DNA of 64,000 nt from NCBI RefSeq assembly GCF_000423525.1, contig NZ_AUID01000003.1:104675-168674 (forward strand), read 5' to 3'. The notes under the pieces were generated by a model. It worked only from the letters and a program-made list of their open reading frames with translations. It ran no database searches and was not told where the DNA came from. This document shows, piece by piece, positions 1-8,217 of the stretch. Position numbers and translations under genes: made by a program. Within the stretch, counting starts at the first letter, position 1; each line of letters opens with the position of its first letter. The DNA is from Proteocatella sphenisci DSM 23131 (GTDB taxonomy: Bacteria > Bacillota > Clostridia > Peptostreptococcales > Filifactoraceae).

Positions 1-790
1 CAGCTACCATTATAAAGAATATCACGGCCTTGGCCTGTCCTACGCCTTCGTATCCCATTCTTCCATAGAAGGTGTTATATATATCAAGGGCAAGCATGGC
101 TGTCTGTTTTGCCGGAGCTCCTCCTGTAAGTGCAAAGTTTTGGTCAAAAAGCTTGAAGGAATTTGTAAGGGTAAGGAAGGTACATATAGTCACTGAAGGC
201 ATTACCATAGGTATAGTTATGTGTCTCAGCAGCTGAAAAGGCGTTGCCCCGTCTATCTCCGCGGCTTCTTTGAGGTCTCCTGGAATATTTTGAAGTCCTG
301 CTATATAGATTATCATCATATATCCGGCCATCTGCCAGTTCATAAGTACTACCAGTCCCCAGAATCCGTATTTTGCACTGAAGGTTATATCTACTCCAAA
401 TTTTATAAGCACTCCGTTTATTATTATCTGCCAGATGTATCCAAGCACGATACCGCCTATAAGGTTTGGCATGAAAAATACTGTCCTGAAAAGATTTGTT
501 CCTTTTATCTCTCTTGTCAGAAGAAGTGCCAGTGTAAATGCTATTACATTTATTGAAAGTACTGATACTATTGTAAATTTTACGGTGAACCATAGTGCCT
601 TTATAAAGTCCGGACTACCAAGCAAAGCCTTGTAATTTTTGAGTCCCACCCATGACGTGTTGGTCACTGTTGTGAATTCTGTAAATGAGAGATATATTCC
701 CATAACAAAGGGTATCATAAATGAAATCGCAAAGGCTATAAGGGTAGGAAGCGCAAATACTACAAAATACTTTTTTAGTGATCTTTCCAT
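1..790 (-). CDS. Sugar ABC transporter permease (MalF/UgpA type), C-terminus cut by window edge
   Basis: Inner-membrane permease of a carbohydrate ABC importer. Translating the minus strand from the ATG at 788-790 (ribosome site AGGAGG just upstream) gives about 263 residues with no stop before the window edge. The start MERSLKKYFVVFALPT leads into a first membrane helix, and several more hydrophobic segments follow. An EAA loop (EAAEIDGATPFQLLRHI) lies near residue 180; this loop contacts the ATPase. The gene follows the binding-protein gene on the same strand, as in MalE-MalF-MalG operons, so the second permease should lie beyond base 1. Sugar specificity cannot be read from the sequence. 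Confidence 0.9.
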   Translation of the reverse strand, partial: MERSLKKYFVVFALPTLIAFAISFMIPFVMGIYLSFTEFTTVTNTSWVGLKNYKALLGSPDFIKALWFTVKFTIVSVLSINVIAFTLALLLTREIKGTNLFRTVFFMPNLIGGIVLGYIWQIIINGVLIKFGVDITFSAKYGFWGLVVLMNWQMAGYMMIIYIAGLQNIPGDLKEAAEIDGATPFQLLRHITIPMVMPSVTICTFLTLTNSFKLFDQNFALTGGAPAKQTAMLALDIYNTFYGRMGYEGVGQAKAVIFFIMVA

Positions 791-813
791 AAACTCCTCC
801 TTTCAATAATAAT

Positions 814-841
814 GCCCCTGCCCGTTTTTCCAGGCAGGGGC
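814..841 (-). terminator. GC-rich hairpin between binding protein and permease
   Basis: GCCCCTGCC at 814-822 pairs with GGCAGGGGC at 833-841. It lies between the binding-protein stop and the permease start, with no clean U-run after it. Such intercistronic hairpins commonly stabilise or attenuate transcripts so that more binding protein than permease is made. That role is inferred here. Confidence 0.6.
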
Positions 842-888
842 TATTAATGCATTATCAATTAAATTTTCAACCTGTTTGTTAATCCGTA

Positions 889-2226
889 TTACATTGCGCT
901 TTCAGTTTTCCAGCCATCTACTACTGTAGTAACTACATTTTCCCAAGGCATTGTTCCTTGAGCATATTGAAGAAGTGCTGATCCAAAGTTATCTTTGAAT
1001 GCCTGGCTTGGGAACACTGTAAAGTTCCATGCTACTGAAGTTGTTCCTTCTTTTTCCATCCATCTTATAACTTCTTTTGCAAGTGGATCTGAAGGTCTTT
1101 CTTCTTCTGTAAATGTATCAAATGGTGCTATAAAGTTTAGCTTGTCTATAACAAACTGTTTTCCTGTATCACTTGAATATAACCAGTAAATGAAATCTGC
1201 AGCAAGTTTTTGATCTGCTTCTGAAGCTTGTGAGTTTATAGCAAAAAAGTTTTCAGTTCCTGTGCAAAGTCCCTGTGTCTCTTCGCCCTCAATGCCTGTG
1301 TATATAGGCATAAACTTGATATCTTCTTCGGCTACCACGTTTCCATCTACTTCATTTATCTGTGACCATGCCCAGTTACCGTTTTGAACAAATGCACACT
1401 GTCCCAGAGCAAATTCTGCCATTGAGTCTGCTACCTGCTTGGTTCCAAGAAGCTTGGAATCTGTTGTTGAGTTGTTAATATAAAGGTCGAATATATTCTT
1501 GTAGTTATCTGCATACTCAAATGTTATTTCTTTTGTTGCATCACTTGCAAGGTCTATATTGTTGTTCTTGAATTCATAGTATACCGGAATGTTTGCAAGA
1601 TGTGTCTGCCATCTCCAGTCTTCACCTGGTTTTAGTGAAGTACTTGCAAATGCGCCATTGATTTCAAGCTCAGCTTTTTTAGCTGTCATGTCTTCTATAA
1701 CTGCTTTAAATATTTCAAAGTTGTTTATTTGATCCATTGATGTAGCTTTTGGGTCTGCTGTTGCAAAATATTTTTGCATTATAGCATCGTTGTAGATAAG
1801 TCCGTATCCCTCAACTACATATGGTATTCCATATACGCCTTCTCCGTCAGTCACTGCAAGGCTCTTGTCAGTAAGGTGACTGTAAAGCTCTGTAGAACTT
1901 AGATCAGCTGTATAATCTTTCCAGCTTGCGTATCCCTTAGGTCCGTTTATCTGGAAAAGTGTAGGTGCATCTTTTTTTGCTATCTCTGATTTAAGAGTCT
2001 GCTCATATGTTCCAGATGCTGCTGTCACAACGTTAAGTTTTACGCCTGTCTCTTCTTCGTATGCCAGTGCTATTTCGTCATAAACCTCAGCTATCTCTGG
2101 TTTAAAGTTTAAGTAATAAATCTCCCCTGATCCTGCAGGAGCCTCCCCTGAATCTGTTGTTCCACCACATGCTACGAGTGAAAGTGCCATCACCCCTGTA
2201 ACTAAAAGTGCCAATAATTTTTTCAT
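889..2226 (-). CDS. Sugar ABC transporter substrate-binding lipoprotein
   Basis: Extracellular solute-binding lipoprotein of a carbohydrate ABC importer (family 1, MalE/UgpB-like), 445 residues. The start is placed at 2226, because GGAGGG sits six bases upstream and translation begins MKKLLALLVTGVMALS, a signal peptide ending in a lipobox (SLVAC) followed by a Gly/Ser-rich linker. Mature features include EETGVKLNVVTAASGTYEQ and NGNWAWSQI, typical of this family. It is the first gene of the operon, followed by the permease. A LacI-type operator and a sigma-A promoter precede it. The likely substrate is an oligosaccharide or sugar, but the exact ligand is not visible. Confidence 0.92.
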   Translation of the reverse strand: MKKLLALLVTGVMALSLVACGGTTDSGEAPAGSGEIYYLNFKPEIAEVYDEIALAYEEETGVKLNVVTAASGTYEQTLKSEIAKKDAPTLFQINGPKGYASWKDYTADLSSTELYSHLTDKSLAVTDGEGVYGIPYVVEGYGLIYNDAIMQKYFATADPKATSMDQINNFEIFKAVIEDMTAKKAELEINGAFASTSLKPGEDWRWQTHLANIPVYYEFKNNNIDLASDATKEITFEYADNYKNIFDLYINNSTTDSKLLGTKQVADSMAEFALGQCAFVQNGNWAWSQINEVDGNVVAEEDIKFMPIYTGIEGEETQGLCTGTENFFAINSQASEADQKLAADFIYWLYSSDTGKQFVIDKLNFIAPFDTFTEEERPSDPLAKEVIRWMEKEGTTSVAWNFTVFPSQAFKDNFGSALLQYAQGTMPWENVVTTVVDGWKTESAM

Positions 2227-2270
2227 TTTTAACCCTCCCATTGAATTATCCAAATTCAGGAACCGTTACT

Positions 2271-2282
2271 GGAAACGTTTCC
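2271..2282. promoter_or_regulatory. LacI-family (or cre-like) operator palindrome
   Basis: GGAAACGTTTCC is a perfect 12-bp palindrome centred on CG, as bound by LacI/GalR-family repressors. It lies about 10-20 bases downstream of the predicted transcription start of the binding-protein gene, a repressing position. It is close to a CcpA cre site but misses some consensus positions, so a local sugar repressor or CcpA are both possible. Confidence 0.7.
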
Positions 2283-2298
2283 TGTTATCTATAAGTAT

Positions 2299-2328
2299 AT
2301 TATACAATCGTTTTCCTAGTAAAGTCAA
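2299..2328 (-). promoter_or_regulatory. Sigma-A promoter for sugar ABC operon
   Basis: On the minus strand, TTGACT (2323-2328) and TATAAT (2299-2304) are separated by 18 bases. The spacer contains GGAAAACGATT, a second partial operator-like sequence. Transcription should start near 2292. Confidence 0.75.
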
Positions 2329-2342
2329 TATCCATTTTTATC

Positions 2343-4118
2343 TTATTTTAAGATTTGATACCCTGATTTTCCGTTTTTCTTTACTTTGTATAAGGCTTCA
2401 TCGGCTTTTGCCATAAGCGTCTTTACGGTTTCTCCATCTCTTGGGAAAAACGATGCACCTATGCTGCAACCTACATCAAAACTTAAAAAATTTTCACTTG
2501 CATTGTCTTCTATCCTGTAATTCCCCGTTATCTTACTGTAAATCCGGTCTATGAAGTGAGCGGCATTTTTTTCGTTTTTAATATCGTGAAGATAAATGAC
2601 AAATTCGTCTCCCCCTGTCCTTATGATAAGGTCTTCTTCTCTTAGTTCCTTCTTGATTCTCGCAGCAAGATATTTGAGTACATCATCTCCTGCCTTATGA
2701 CCATAGGTATCGTTTATATATTTGAAATTATCTACATCTAAAACCGAAATGCAAGAGGTAAGATGTCTGTCTTTTGACTCATTCAGCCGTTCAAGCATAA
2801 CACTGTCTAATGCATACCTGTTATATGCTCTGGTCAAGGAGTCTCTGCTTGCTTTTTCTTTTAATTCATTTTCATTTTTCTTTTTGTCCGTAATATCATC
2901 AACGATTATGTTTGCACCTGTAATTAAATCATTTTCTTTGCTCGGCGTAAAATGTACACTCACCCAGATTTGTTTTCCCCAGGTGCTCTTATAGGGCATC
3001 TCAAATGAGATTAATCTGTCTTTTTCCATGCACTCTGCGAGATTTTGTGAAAATCCGATTTCCCTGAGTTTTGAAAATTCGAGTAGATTGACTTTTTTTG
3101 TTGCTTCATAAGAGGGGGAATCCATTATTTCAAGCAGTTTCCTGTTTGCATAGGTTACTTCACCACTCAAATCACATGAAATAAAACCAATCGGAGCATA
3201 TTCTGCAAGAGTGTAGAACCGTCTCTGGCTTGCCTTTAGCGACTTTTCCAGCCTGGTTTGTTCTAAGAATTGTCCTATCTGTGACAGATAGAGTAAAAAT
3301 AAATCACGGTTCTTTAATTTGCTTTCTTTTTTAAAAACAAGTACAAAATCCCCCACTATTTTCTCTTCACTTCTGATCTTTGCTAAGACTGAATTTCCGA
3401 GATTAAAGTTTTTTTCAAGATTCTGCATGGTTTCGTTTGCTATTACATCGCCTGAAAAATCAGATATTTTATCAAAACAGGTTATGTCACTGCCTTTTAA
3501 TTTTTTGTCTCTTTGAGGATCATAATCCCAGTTTTTCCCGATTAAATCAATGCCCAGTTTATCAAGTTCTTTTTTTATATTGCTGTTCAGACCATAAATC
3601 GAAACCGTCTTAAGGCTATTATCATTTTCTTTGAATAAATTTAAGGCTGCATACTCTGCTCCTGATAGATCGCAGGCAAATTTGGTTATTTCCTCGTAGT
3701 CTATATCATTAGATCTGTTGGTCCTGAAGTATTTGGATAACTCACTCATCTTTTTTTCAAATGTCTTATCGGTAAAGAGTGTCACAAAATGAGTTTTTCC
3801 AACGCGATAGGCCTTTATATGGTAATTCCTCCTGGACACTAGAGAGTATTCTTCAAACTCAATAATTTCATTTTTAGCAATCACTTGTCCATATATCTCT
3901 ACCCACTTTTGTGCGTCTTTTTTATTGTCATAAATGTCTCTTACAAGCCGCTTGTTTATTACATCTTGTTTTTTCATGCCTGTAAACTCTTCAAAAGCCT
4001 CATTTACGTCAATAAATATATAATCTGTCATCTTATTATTTTTATCAAACACAGCTTCATGATAAGCAAATGCACATGATGCATTTTTCATGGCTTCCTT
4101 ATATATATTTCCGTTCAC
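2343..4118 (-). CDS. PAS-GAF-PAS diguanylate cyclase
   Basis: Cyclic-di-GMP synthase with a sensory N-terminus, 591 residues, starting at GTG with AAGGAG upstream. An N-terminal PAS domain (about 10-115) is followed by a GAF-like region (about 140-290), a second PAS domain (about 300-415) and a C-terminal GGDEF domain (about 430-591). The active site GGDEF is intact at 502-506. An RxxD product-inhibition site (REED, 493-496) lies exactly five residues upstream, so both catalysis and feedback inhibition are expected. No membrane segment is seen, so it is probably cytoplasmic. It stands alone in its transcription unit, and the ligand of the sensory domains is unknown. Confidence 0.93.
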   Translation of the reverse strand: MNGNIYKEAMKNASCAFAYHEAVFDKNNKMTDYIFIDVNEAFEEFTGMKKQDVINKRLVRDIYDNKKDAQKWVEIYGQVIAKNEIIEFEEYSLVSRRNYHIKAYRVGKTHFVTLFTDKTFEKKMSELSKYFRTNRSNDIDYEEITKFACDLSGAEYAALNLFKENDNSLKTVSIYGLNSNIKKELDKLGIDLIGKNWDYDPQRDKKLKGSDITCFDKISDFSGDVIANETMQNLEKNFNLGNSVLAKIRSEEKIVGDFVLVFKKESKLKNRDLFLLYLSQIGQFLEQTRLEKSLKASQRRFYTLAEYAPIGFISCDLSGEVTYANRKLLEIMDSPSYEATKKVNLLEFSKLREIGFSQNLAECMEKDRLISFEMPYKSTWGKQIWVSVHFTPSKENDLITGANIIVDDITDKKKNENELKEKASRDSLTRAYNRYALDSVMLERLNESKDRHLTSCISVLDVDNFKYINDTYGHKAGDDVLKYLAARIKKELREEDLIIRTGGDEFVIYLHDIKNEKNAAHFIDRIYSKITGNYRIEDNASENFLSFDVGCSIGASFFPRDGETVKTLMAKADEALYKVKKNGKSGYQILK

Positions 4119-4232
4119 TTAGTATCTCCTTAGTTATTATTTATTGGCCATCCAATTATAATCTCGATTACTAAGTATTATACTTTAATATATTTTATTT
4201 TACAATCGATTAGTTTCTCTCATTAAAGCAGA

Positions 4233-5273
4233 TTATATTATTCCCATACCCCATTCCACGGTAATGGCTACAATAACAACCAGCACAGAGACTATAAAGC
4301 CATGCAGCATAGGCGCAAAGCCTGCCTTTTTCATTTCCTTAAAGCTTGTATTAAGGCCTATGGCAGACAGGGCCGCTACCATGAGGAATTTGCTTAATTC
4401 CTTGGCTGAAGTTGAGACATCGGGCGGAATGAAACCAAGGCTGTTTATTATGGAAAGAGCAAGGAAACCCAGTATGAACCAGGGAAACAAAGACATGAAA
4501 TTTACTTTTTCGGCTAAACTTTCCTTGCCTTTTTCACCGCCTGGTGATTCTGTTTTTTTCTTGAGCCTTATATTTATAAGTGCAAATACAATCACAGTAG
4601 GAATGATTGACAATGTCCTTGTCAGCTTTACCATAGTGGCAAAATCCCCTGCTACTTCACTGAATGCATAGCCGGCGGCAACCACGCTCGATGTGTCATT
4701 TACAGCCGTCCCAGCCCAGAGTCCGTAAGCCATGTCGCTCAGGCCCAACCAGCGCCCCATGATCGGAAACAGCACTATCATGGCCATATCGAATAAAAAT
4801 GTGGCTGACATGGCATATGCAATTTCTCGGTCCTGCGCATCAATTACTGGCGCAATTGCAGCAATGGCAGAACCTCCACATATGCCTGTTCCGGCTGAGA
4901 TAAGGTTAGACAGCTCCCAGTTGAGTCCCAGGGCTTTTCCTATGAAATATCCACCCCCAAAACAGGTCAAAAGGGTAAATACCATAACTGAAAGAGATAT
5001 CTTTCCCACTGTAAGTATTGTATTTACGCTAAGTGAGGCTCCAAGTAGAATAATTGCTAATTTGAGGATTTTCTTGGATGTAAATTTTAATCCAGGATTC
5101 AAAATTGAAGGTTTCCAGAAGGAATTGACTGTCATTCCTATAAAAAGTGCTATCACTGAAGCTCCGACCAGATGGATAGGGAGAAGACCTTCAATAAATC
5201 TGGCGCAGGCAGCTATCAATATTGATACAAAAAAACCTGGAATGATTTTTGATTTCGATTTTATAAATTCCAC
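4233..5273 (-). CDS. YeiH/UPF0324 family putative sulfate exporter
   Basis: Polytopic membrane protein of the YeiH (PSE) family, 346 residues with about ten hydrophobic segments. The run LNWELSNLISAGTGICGGSA and the following GTAVNDTSSVVAAGYAFS are hallmarks of the family. Members are annotated as sulfate or anion exporters, but few are tested. The start is GTG at 5271-5273 with AAGGAG nine bases upstream. A LysR-type regulator is transcribed divergently from a shared 128-bp gap holding a perfect inverted repeat. This matches the yeiH-yeiE arrangement of other bacteria and suggests the regulator controls this gene. Confidence 0.85.
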   Translation of the reverse strand: MEFIKSKSKIIPGFFVSILIAACARFIEGLLPIHLVGASVIALFIGMTVNSFWKPSILNPGLKFTSKKILKLAIILLGASLSVNTILTVGKISLSVMVFTLLTCFGGGYFIGKALGLNWELSNLISAGTGICGGSAIAAIAPVIDAQDREIAYAMSATFLFDMAMIVLFPIMGRWLGLSDMAYGLWAGTAVNDTSSVVAAGYAFSEVAGDFATMVKLTRTLSIIPTVIVFALINIRLKKKTESPGGEKGKESLAEKVNFMSLFPWFILGFLALSIINSLGFIPPDVSTSAKELSKFLMVAALSAIGLNTSFKEMKKAGFAPMLHGFIVSVLVVIVAITVEWGMGII

Positions 5274-5310
5274 AGCTATACTCTCCTTTTACATAATTAT
5301 ATTTTATGTA

Positions 5311-5342
5311 TTTATTTTATCCCAGATTGATGATAAAATAAA
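5311..5342. promoter_or_regulatory. Inverted repeat between yeiH-like gene and lysR
   Basis: TTTATTTTATC (5311-5321) and GATAAAATAAA (5332-5342) form a perfect 11-bp inverted repeat with a 10-base spacer inside the divergent promoter region. Its size and place fit a LysR-type recognition site. The binding protein is inferred to be the adjacent regulator. Confidence 0.55.
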
Positions 5343-5401
5343 ATAATCATTTGTAATATACTAATAAATTTTTGTTATCAAGGAGAGGAGCTCTAAGTTA
5401 T

Positions 5402-6244
5402 ATGGTGGACAACAGGGTACATACGTTTTTGAAACTATGCGAGATGATGAATTATCGAAAGACTGCCGAAGAACTAAATATGTCCCAGCCTGCTGTTACC
5501 CAGCAGATTCATTTTCTGGAAAGAGAGTATGGATGCAAGCTTTTTGAGTATAGTGGAAGAGTCCTCTCAAAAACTCAAAAGTGCAAGGAACTGGAAATAT
5601 ATGCCAGATCAGTAGTTTATAACGATAATCTTATACGAAGAAATATAGAAAAACCTTTTATAAGAAAAATATCTATAGGCGCCACGAAGACCATAGGGGA
5701 TTATATAATTGAGGATAAAGTTATAGACCTCTTAAAGCTTGATAATATAGAACTGGAAATTATCATAGATAATACAGAATATCTTTTGAAAAAATTGAAT
5801 GCGCTTGAACTGGACATACTTCTGATTGAGGGATCATTTGACAAGGACAGCTATGGATTTGAGCTGATAAAGCAGGAAGAATTGATAGGTATTTGTTCAC
5901 TAGAACATTGCTTTGCACAAGGCACCGTAAGCCTTGCAGATTTACTTAAAGAGCATATTATAATAAGGGAATCAGGGTCTGGGACAAGGGGAGTTTTTGA
6001 GAATTTTCTTAAGCAGAACAGCTATTCTTTTAATAGTTTTGCCAGAAAATCTGTAATCAGCAGCTTTAAGCTTACAGAAAAAGCTGTGAGTGAAAATTGC
6101 GGAGTATCTTTTGTCTATGAGTCTATTGCCAGAAATAACAAAAATCTCAGCACTTTCAAAATTGAAAATACTGAGATTCTTCATGAATATAATTATGTTT
6201 TTCTTAAAAGTACATGTGTAGATGATCTGCTTAATCTGTTCTGA
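5402..6244 (+). CDS. LysR-family transcriptional regulator (YeiE/CysL-like)
   Basis: LysR-type regulator of 280 residues. The start is the ATG at 5402, because GAGGAG lies about 11 bases upstream; an in-frame TTG 30 bases earlier has no ribosome site. The N-terminal winged helix-turn-helix (FLKLCEMMNYRKTAEELNMS then QPAVTQQIHFLEREYG) is typical. The remainder is a periplasmic-binding-protein-like co-inducer domain with the conserved RESGSGTRGVFE loop near residue 190. It is divergent from the YeiH-like exporter, which is the probable target. The ligand is unknown; relatives sense sulfur compounds or anions. It is convergent with the flavin reductase gene, two bases away. Confidence 0.9.
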   Translation: MVDNRVHTFLKLCEMMNYRKTAEELNMSQPAVTQQIHFLEREYGCKLFEYSGRVLSKTQKCKELEIYARSVVYNDNLIRRNIEKPFIRKISIGATKTIGDYIIEDKVIDLLKLDNIELEIIIDNTEYLLKKLNALELDILLIEGSFDKDSYGFELIKQEELIGICSLEHCFAQGTVSLADLLKEHIIIRESGSGTRGVFENFLKQNSYSFNSFARKSVISSFKLTEKAVSENCGVSFVYESIARNNKNLSTFKIENTEILHEYNYVFLKSTCVDDLLNLF

Positions 6245-6246
6245 TA

Positions 6247-7035
6247 TTATTTGTTTTTCATATGGCTATATTTATCTTTGCTCATTTTTTTGCTTTTTGC
6301 ACTTCCCGGATTGGTCGGAGTAATGCTTTTGCCACTGTTTGCACTAAGGGTTCTGTTCTTTTTTTCTGTGCCTTTTTTTGATGATGGTTTGCCTGAGCCT
6401 TTTGATTCCATAGGCTTTCCGCTTCTTCCTATAGCTGATTTTTTGTTTGTGCTGTCACTGTTGTTTCTGATGTTTCCTCTTTTTTTATTTACTGAGAATC
6501 CAAATTTTCCAAGATTTCTTCCCAGCTCAAAATACTCTCCATGCAGATATGATACAAGTTCTGCCTTATCAAGCATTATTTTTCCATTACGGTTCACTAT
6601 TGAGTCGTCTACATTTATTGCAAGTATTTCTGCAAGGAACATGTCATGACTTCCCAGTTTTATTACCTGTTTTATCTTACACTCTATAGATACTGGACTT
6701 TCTTTTATAGATGGCGCTGATACGTGAGTACTTTTTTCATATGTTAGTCCTGCTTTTTCCGCTTTGTCGTTTTTTGATCCGCTTATTACTCCACACAGGT
6801 CAGCTGCATAGACAAGGTCCTTTGTAGTAAGGTTTATGACGAAATCTCCACCTTTTTTTATCATGTCATGTGAATGTCTCTCCGGCTTTACCGAAATATA
6901 TGTCGTTGGGGGCTTGGTGTTAACTATTCCTGTCCATCCTATAGTTATTATGTTTGGATTTTTCATGTCACCACATGATACCATTACTGGTGGTACGGCT
7001 CCAAATATCGTACCTGCCTTGAATTCTTTTTTCAT
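6247..7035 (-). CDS. Flavin reductase-like (flavoredoxin) protein with basic C-terminal tail
   Basis: FMN-binding split-barrel protein of the flavin reductase/flavoredoxin family, 262 residues. The N-terminal 170 residues carry the usual features, such as GAVPPVMVSCGD, NIITIGWTGIVNTKPP and DFVINLTTKDLVYAADLCG. From about residue 180 to the end the chain becomes a low-complexity tail rich in Lys, Ser, Gly and Asn, which the family normally lacks. AGGAG precedes the ATG. Flavoredoxins take part in anaerobic electron transfer and sulfur metabolism; the substrate here is unknown. The tail may bind nucleic acid or acidic partners, but nothing proves that. Confidence 0.88.
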   Translation of the reverse strand: MKKEFKAGTIFGAVPPVMVSCGDMKNPNIITIGWTGIVNTKPPTTYISVKPERHSHDMIKKGGDFVINLTTKDLVYAADLCGVISGSKNDKAEKAGLTYEKSTHVSAPSIKESPVSIECKIKQVIKLGSHDMFLAEILAINVDDSIVNRNGKIMLDKAELVSYLHGEYFELGRNLGKFGFSVNKKRGNIRNNSDSTNKKSAIGRSGKPMESKGSGKPSSKKGTEKKNRTLSANSGKSITPTNPGSAKSKKMSKDKYSHMKNK

Positions 7036-7154
7036 CTTTTCTCCTGATTCTCTGTTTATAAATCTATTTTACAATTTGTTTTTCTATAGAAAAAAGCGGT
7101 ATGAATTCTTTTCAGAAAGCTACCACATATTTAACATTAGTCATGTTTGATTTA

Positions 7155-7244
7155 TGGCGGAGAGAGGGGGATTCGAACCCCCGATACAGTTGCCCGTATA
7201 CACGCTTTCCAGGCGTGCTCCTTAAGCCACTCGGACACCTCTCC
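7155..7244 (-). tRNA. tRNA-Ser (anticodon GGA), CCA encoded
   Basis: The minus strand folds as a class II tRNA with acceptor GGAGAGG pairing with TCTCTCC (one G-U), discriminator G, and a genome-encoded CCA at 7155-7157. The T-arm is GGGGG-TTCGAAT-CCCCC. The anticodon loop CTGGAAA gives GGA, which reads UCC and UCU. The long variable arm (TGTATACGGGCAACTGTATC region) is characteristic of serine tRNAs. Confidence 0.97.
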
Positions 7245-7272
7245 AGATATTTGATGACATTGTCACCAAATT

Positions 7273-7301
7273 ATTCTACCATAAAACACAAGTTTTATCA
7301 A
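7273..7301 (-). promoter_or_regulatory. Sigma-A promoter of tRNA-Ser
   Basis: On the minus strand, TTGATA (7296-7301) and TAGAAT (7273-7278) are 17 bases apart, placing the start about 20 bases ahead of the mature tRNA. Confidence 0.75.
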
Positions 7302-7326
7302 GCGATATTTATTTGTAAATTTCCTC

Positions 7327-8214
7327 CTATTTATCTGGAAATTTTCCCTGACACTCGCTCAGGGTCTTGGCGTTCTTTGGAGATGCTTTTTTCATTGACT
7401 CAAAGAACTGAATTACTCTTCCGGCATAAGGCACATCTGCTCCAATGTAGGACTTTGCGATATTTTCTATATCTAAACCAACCTGGCAGGAGCTGTCATG
7501 CACCTGGCAACGCCTGCATCTTGCTATGGCTTTTTCCAGTTTTGCACCGTAATATTCATCCCTGTTTTTCATGTTAAGCCCGTAAATCAGATATACCGCT
7601 CCTGCAAGTACTGCTGCGAAAGCAATCACCGGAACGGCTGTAAGATACTCTTTTGGAAGAGATTCTACGAGCCCTGCGATTCCAAATCCAAGGAACACTA
7701 TGGCTGCGATGAATTTCATGGTGACTTCCGGAATCTTTTTGCCTATGAGCTTTCCTGCTATTATTCCGACAAGGCTGACTGCTGCCATTCCGGTCGTAGT
7801 TCCCAGAAGTGTTATAAAGGGGCTTGCTGAATCGAGGCCCAGGACCATTGCGCTCATCTGAGTCTTGTCTCCAAGCTCTCCCACAAAAAATGCAAGTGCT
7901 ACGGTCAGCACCGGTCCAAATTTCAGTTTCTGGTCTTCTTCGTCTTCGTCCTCAAAGTCCAGTTTCATAGACCAGAGCCCAAAAAATATGAAGAGTACTG
8001 AAGCTAGTGTTTTTATAATGCTCTCAGATGCAAATCCTGATACCACGGATGCAAGTGCTATGGCTATCCCGTGGTTGAGGAATGATCCTGCCACGACGCC
8101 TGCCATGACCTGTCTCATCTTAAATTTTGTCGAGAATGCAAGCGCCAGAAGCTGGGTCTTGTCTCCCATCTCAGCAAGGAATATCAGTGTAAATGCGGTA
8201 AAAAATGTCGTCAT
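7327..8214 (-). CDS. TMEM165/GDT1 family cation transporter with Cys-containing C-terminal extension
   Basis: Membrane protein of the UPF0016/GDT1 family, 295 residues; relatives move Mn2+, Ca2+ or protons. Both signature repeats are present: AEMGDKTQLLALAF near residue 14 and GELGDKTQMSAMVLG near 115, in a duplicated three-helix layout. Six or so hydrophobic helices end near residue 215. The last 75 residues form a soluble tail with RCRRCQVHDSSCQ and a further Cys near the end, which I do not recognise from the core family. AGGAG precedes the ATG. The stop lies four bases from the tail of the helicase gene's transcript direction partner, so the two may be co-transcribed. Confidence 0.88.
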   Translation of the reverse strand: MTTFFTAFTLIFLAEMGDKTQLLALAFSTKFKMRQVMAGVVAGSFLNHGIAIALASVVSGFASESIIKTLASVLFIFFGLWSMKLDFEDEDEEDQKLKFGPVLTVALAFFVGELGDKTQMSAMVLGLDSASPFITLLGTTTGMAAVSLVGIIAGKLIGKKIPEVTMKFIAAIVFLGFGIAGLVESLPKEYLTAVPVIAFAAVLAGAVYLIYGLNMKNRDEYYGAKLEKAIARCRRCQVHDSSCQVGLDIENIAKSYIGADVPYAGRVIQFFESMKKASPKNAKTLSECQGKFPDK

Positions 8215-8217
8215 AGT

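Noticed and set aside
221..806. Short open frames on both strands at the left edge
   Set aside because: They are out of frame with the permease, which is clear from its EAA loop and membrane helices and is open to the window edge.
4732..5346. 204-codon open frame opposite the YeiH-like gene
   Set aside because: It is a mirror of the conserved membrane protein, lacks a ribosome site and would cross the divergent promoter region.
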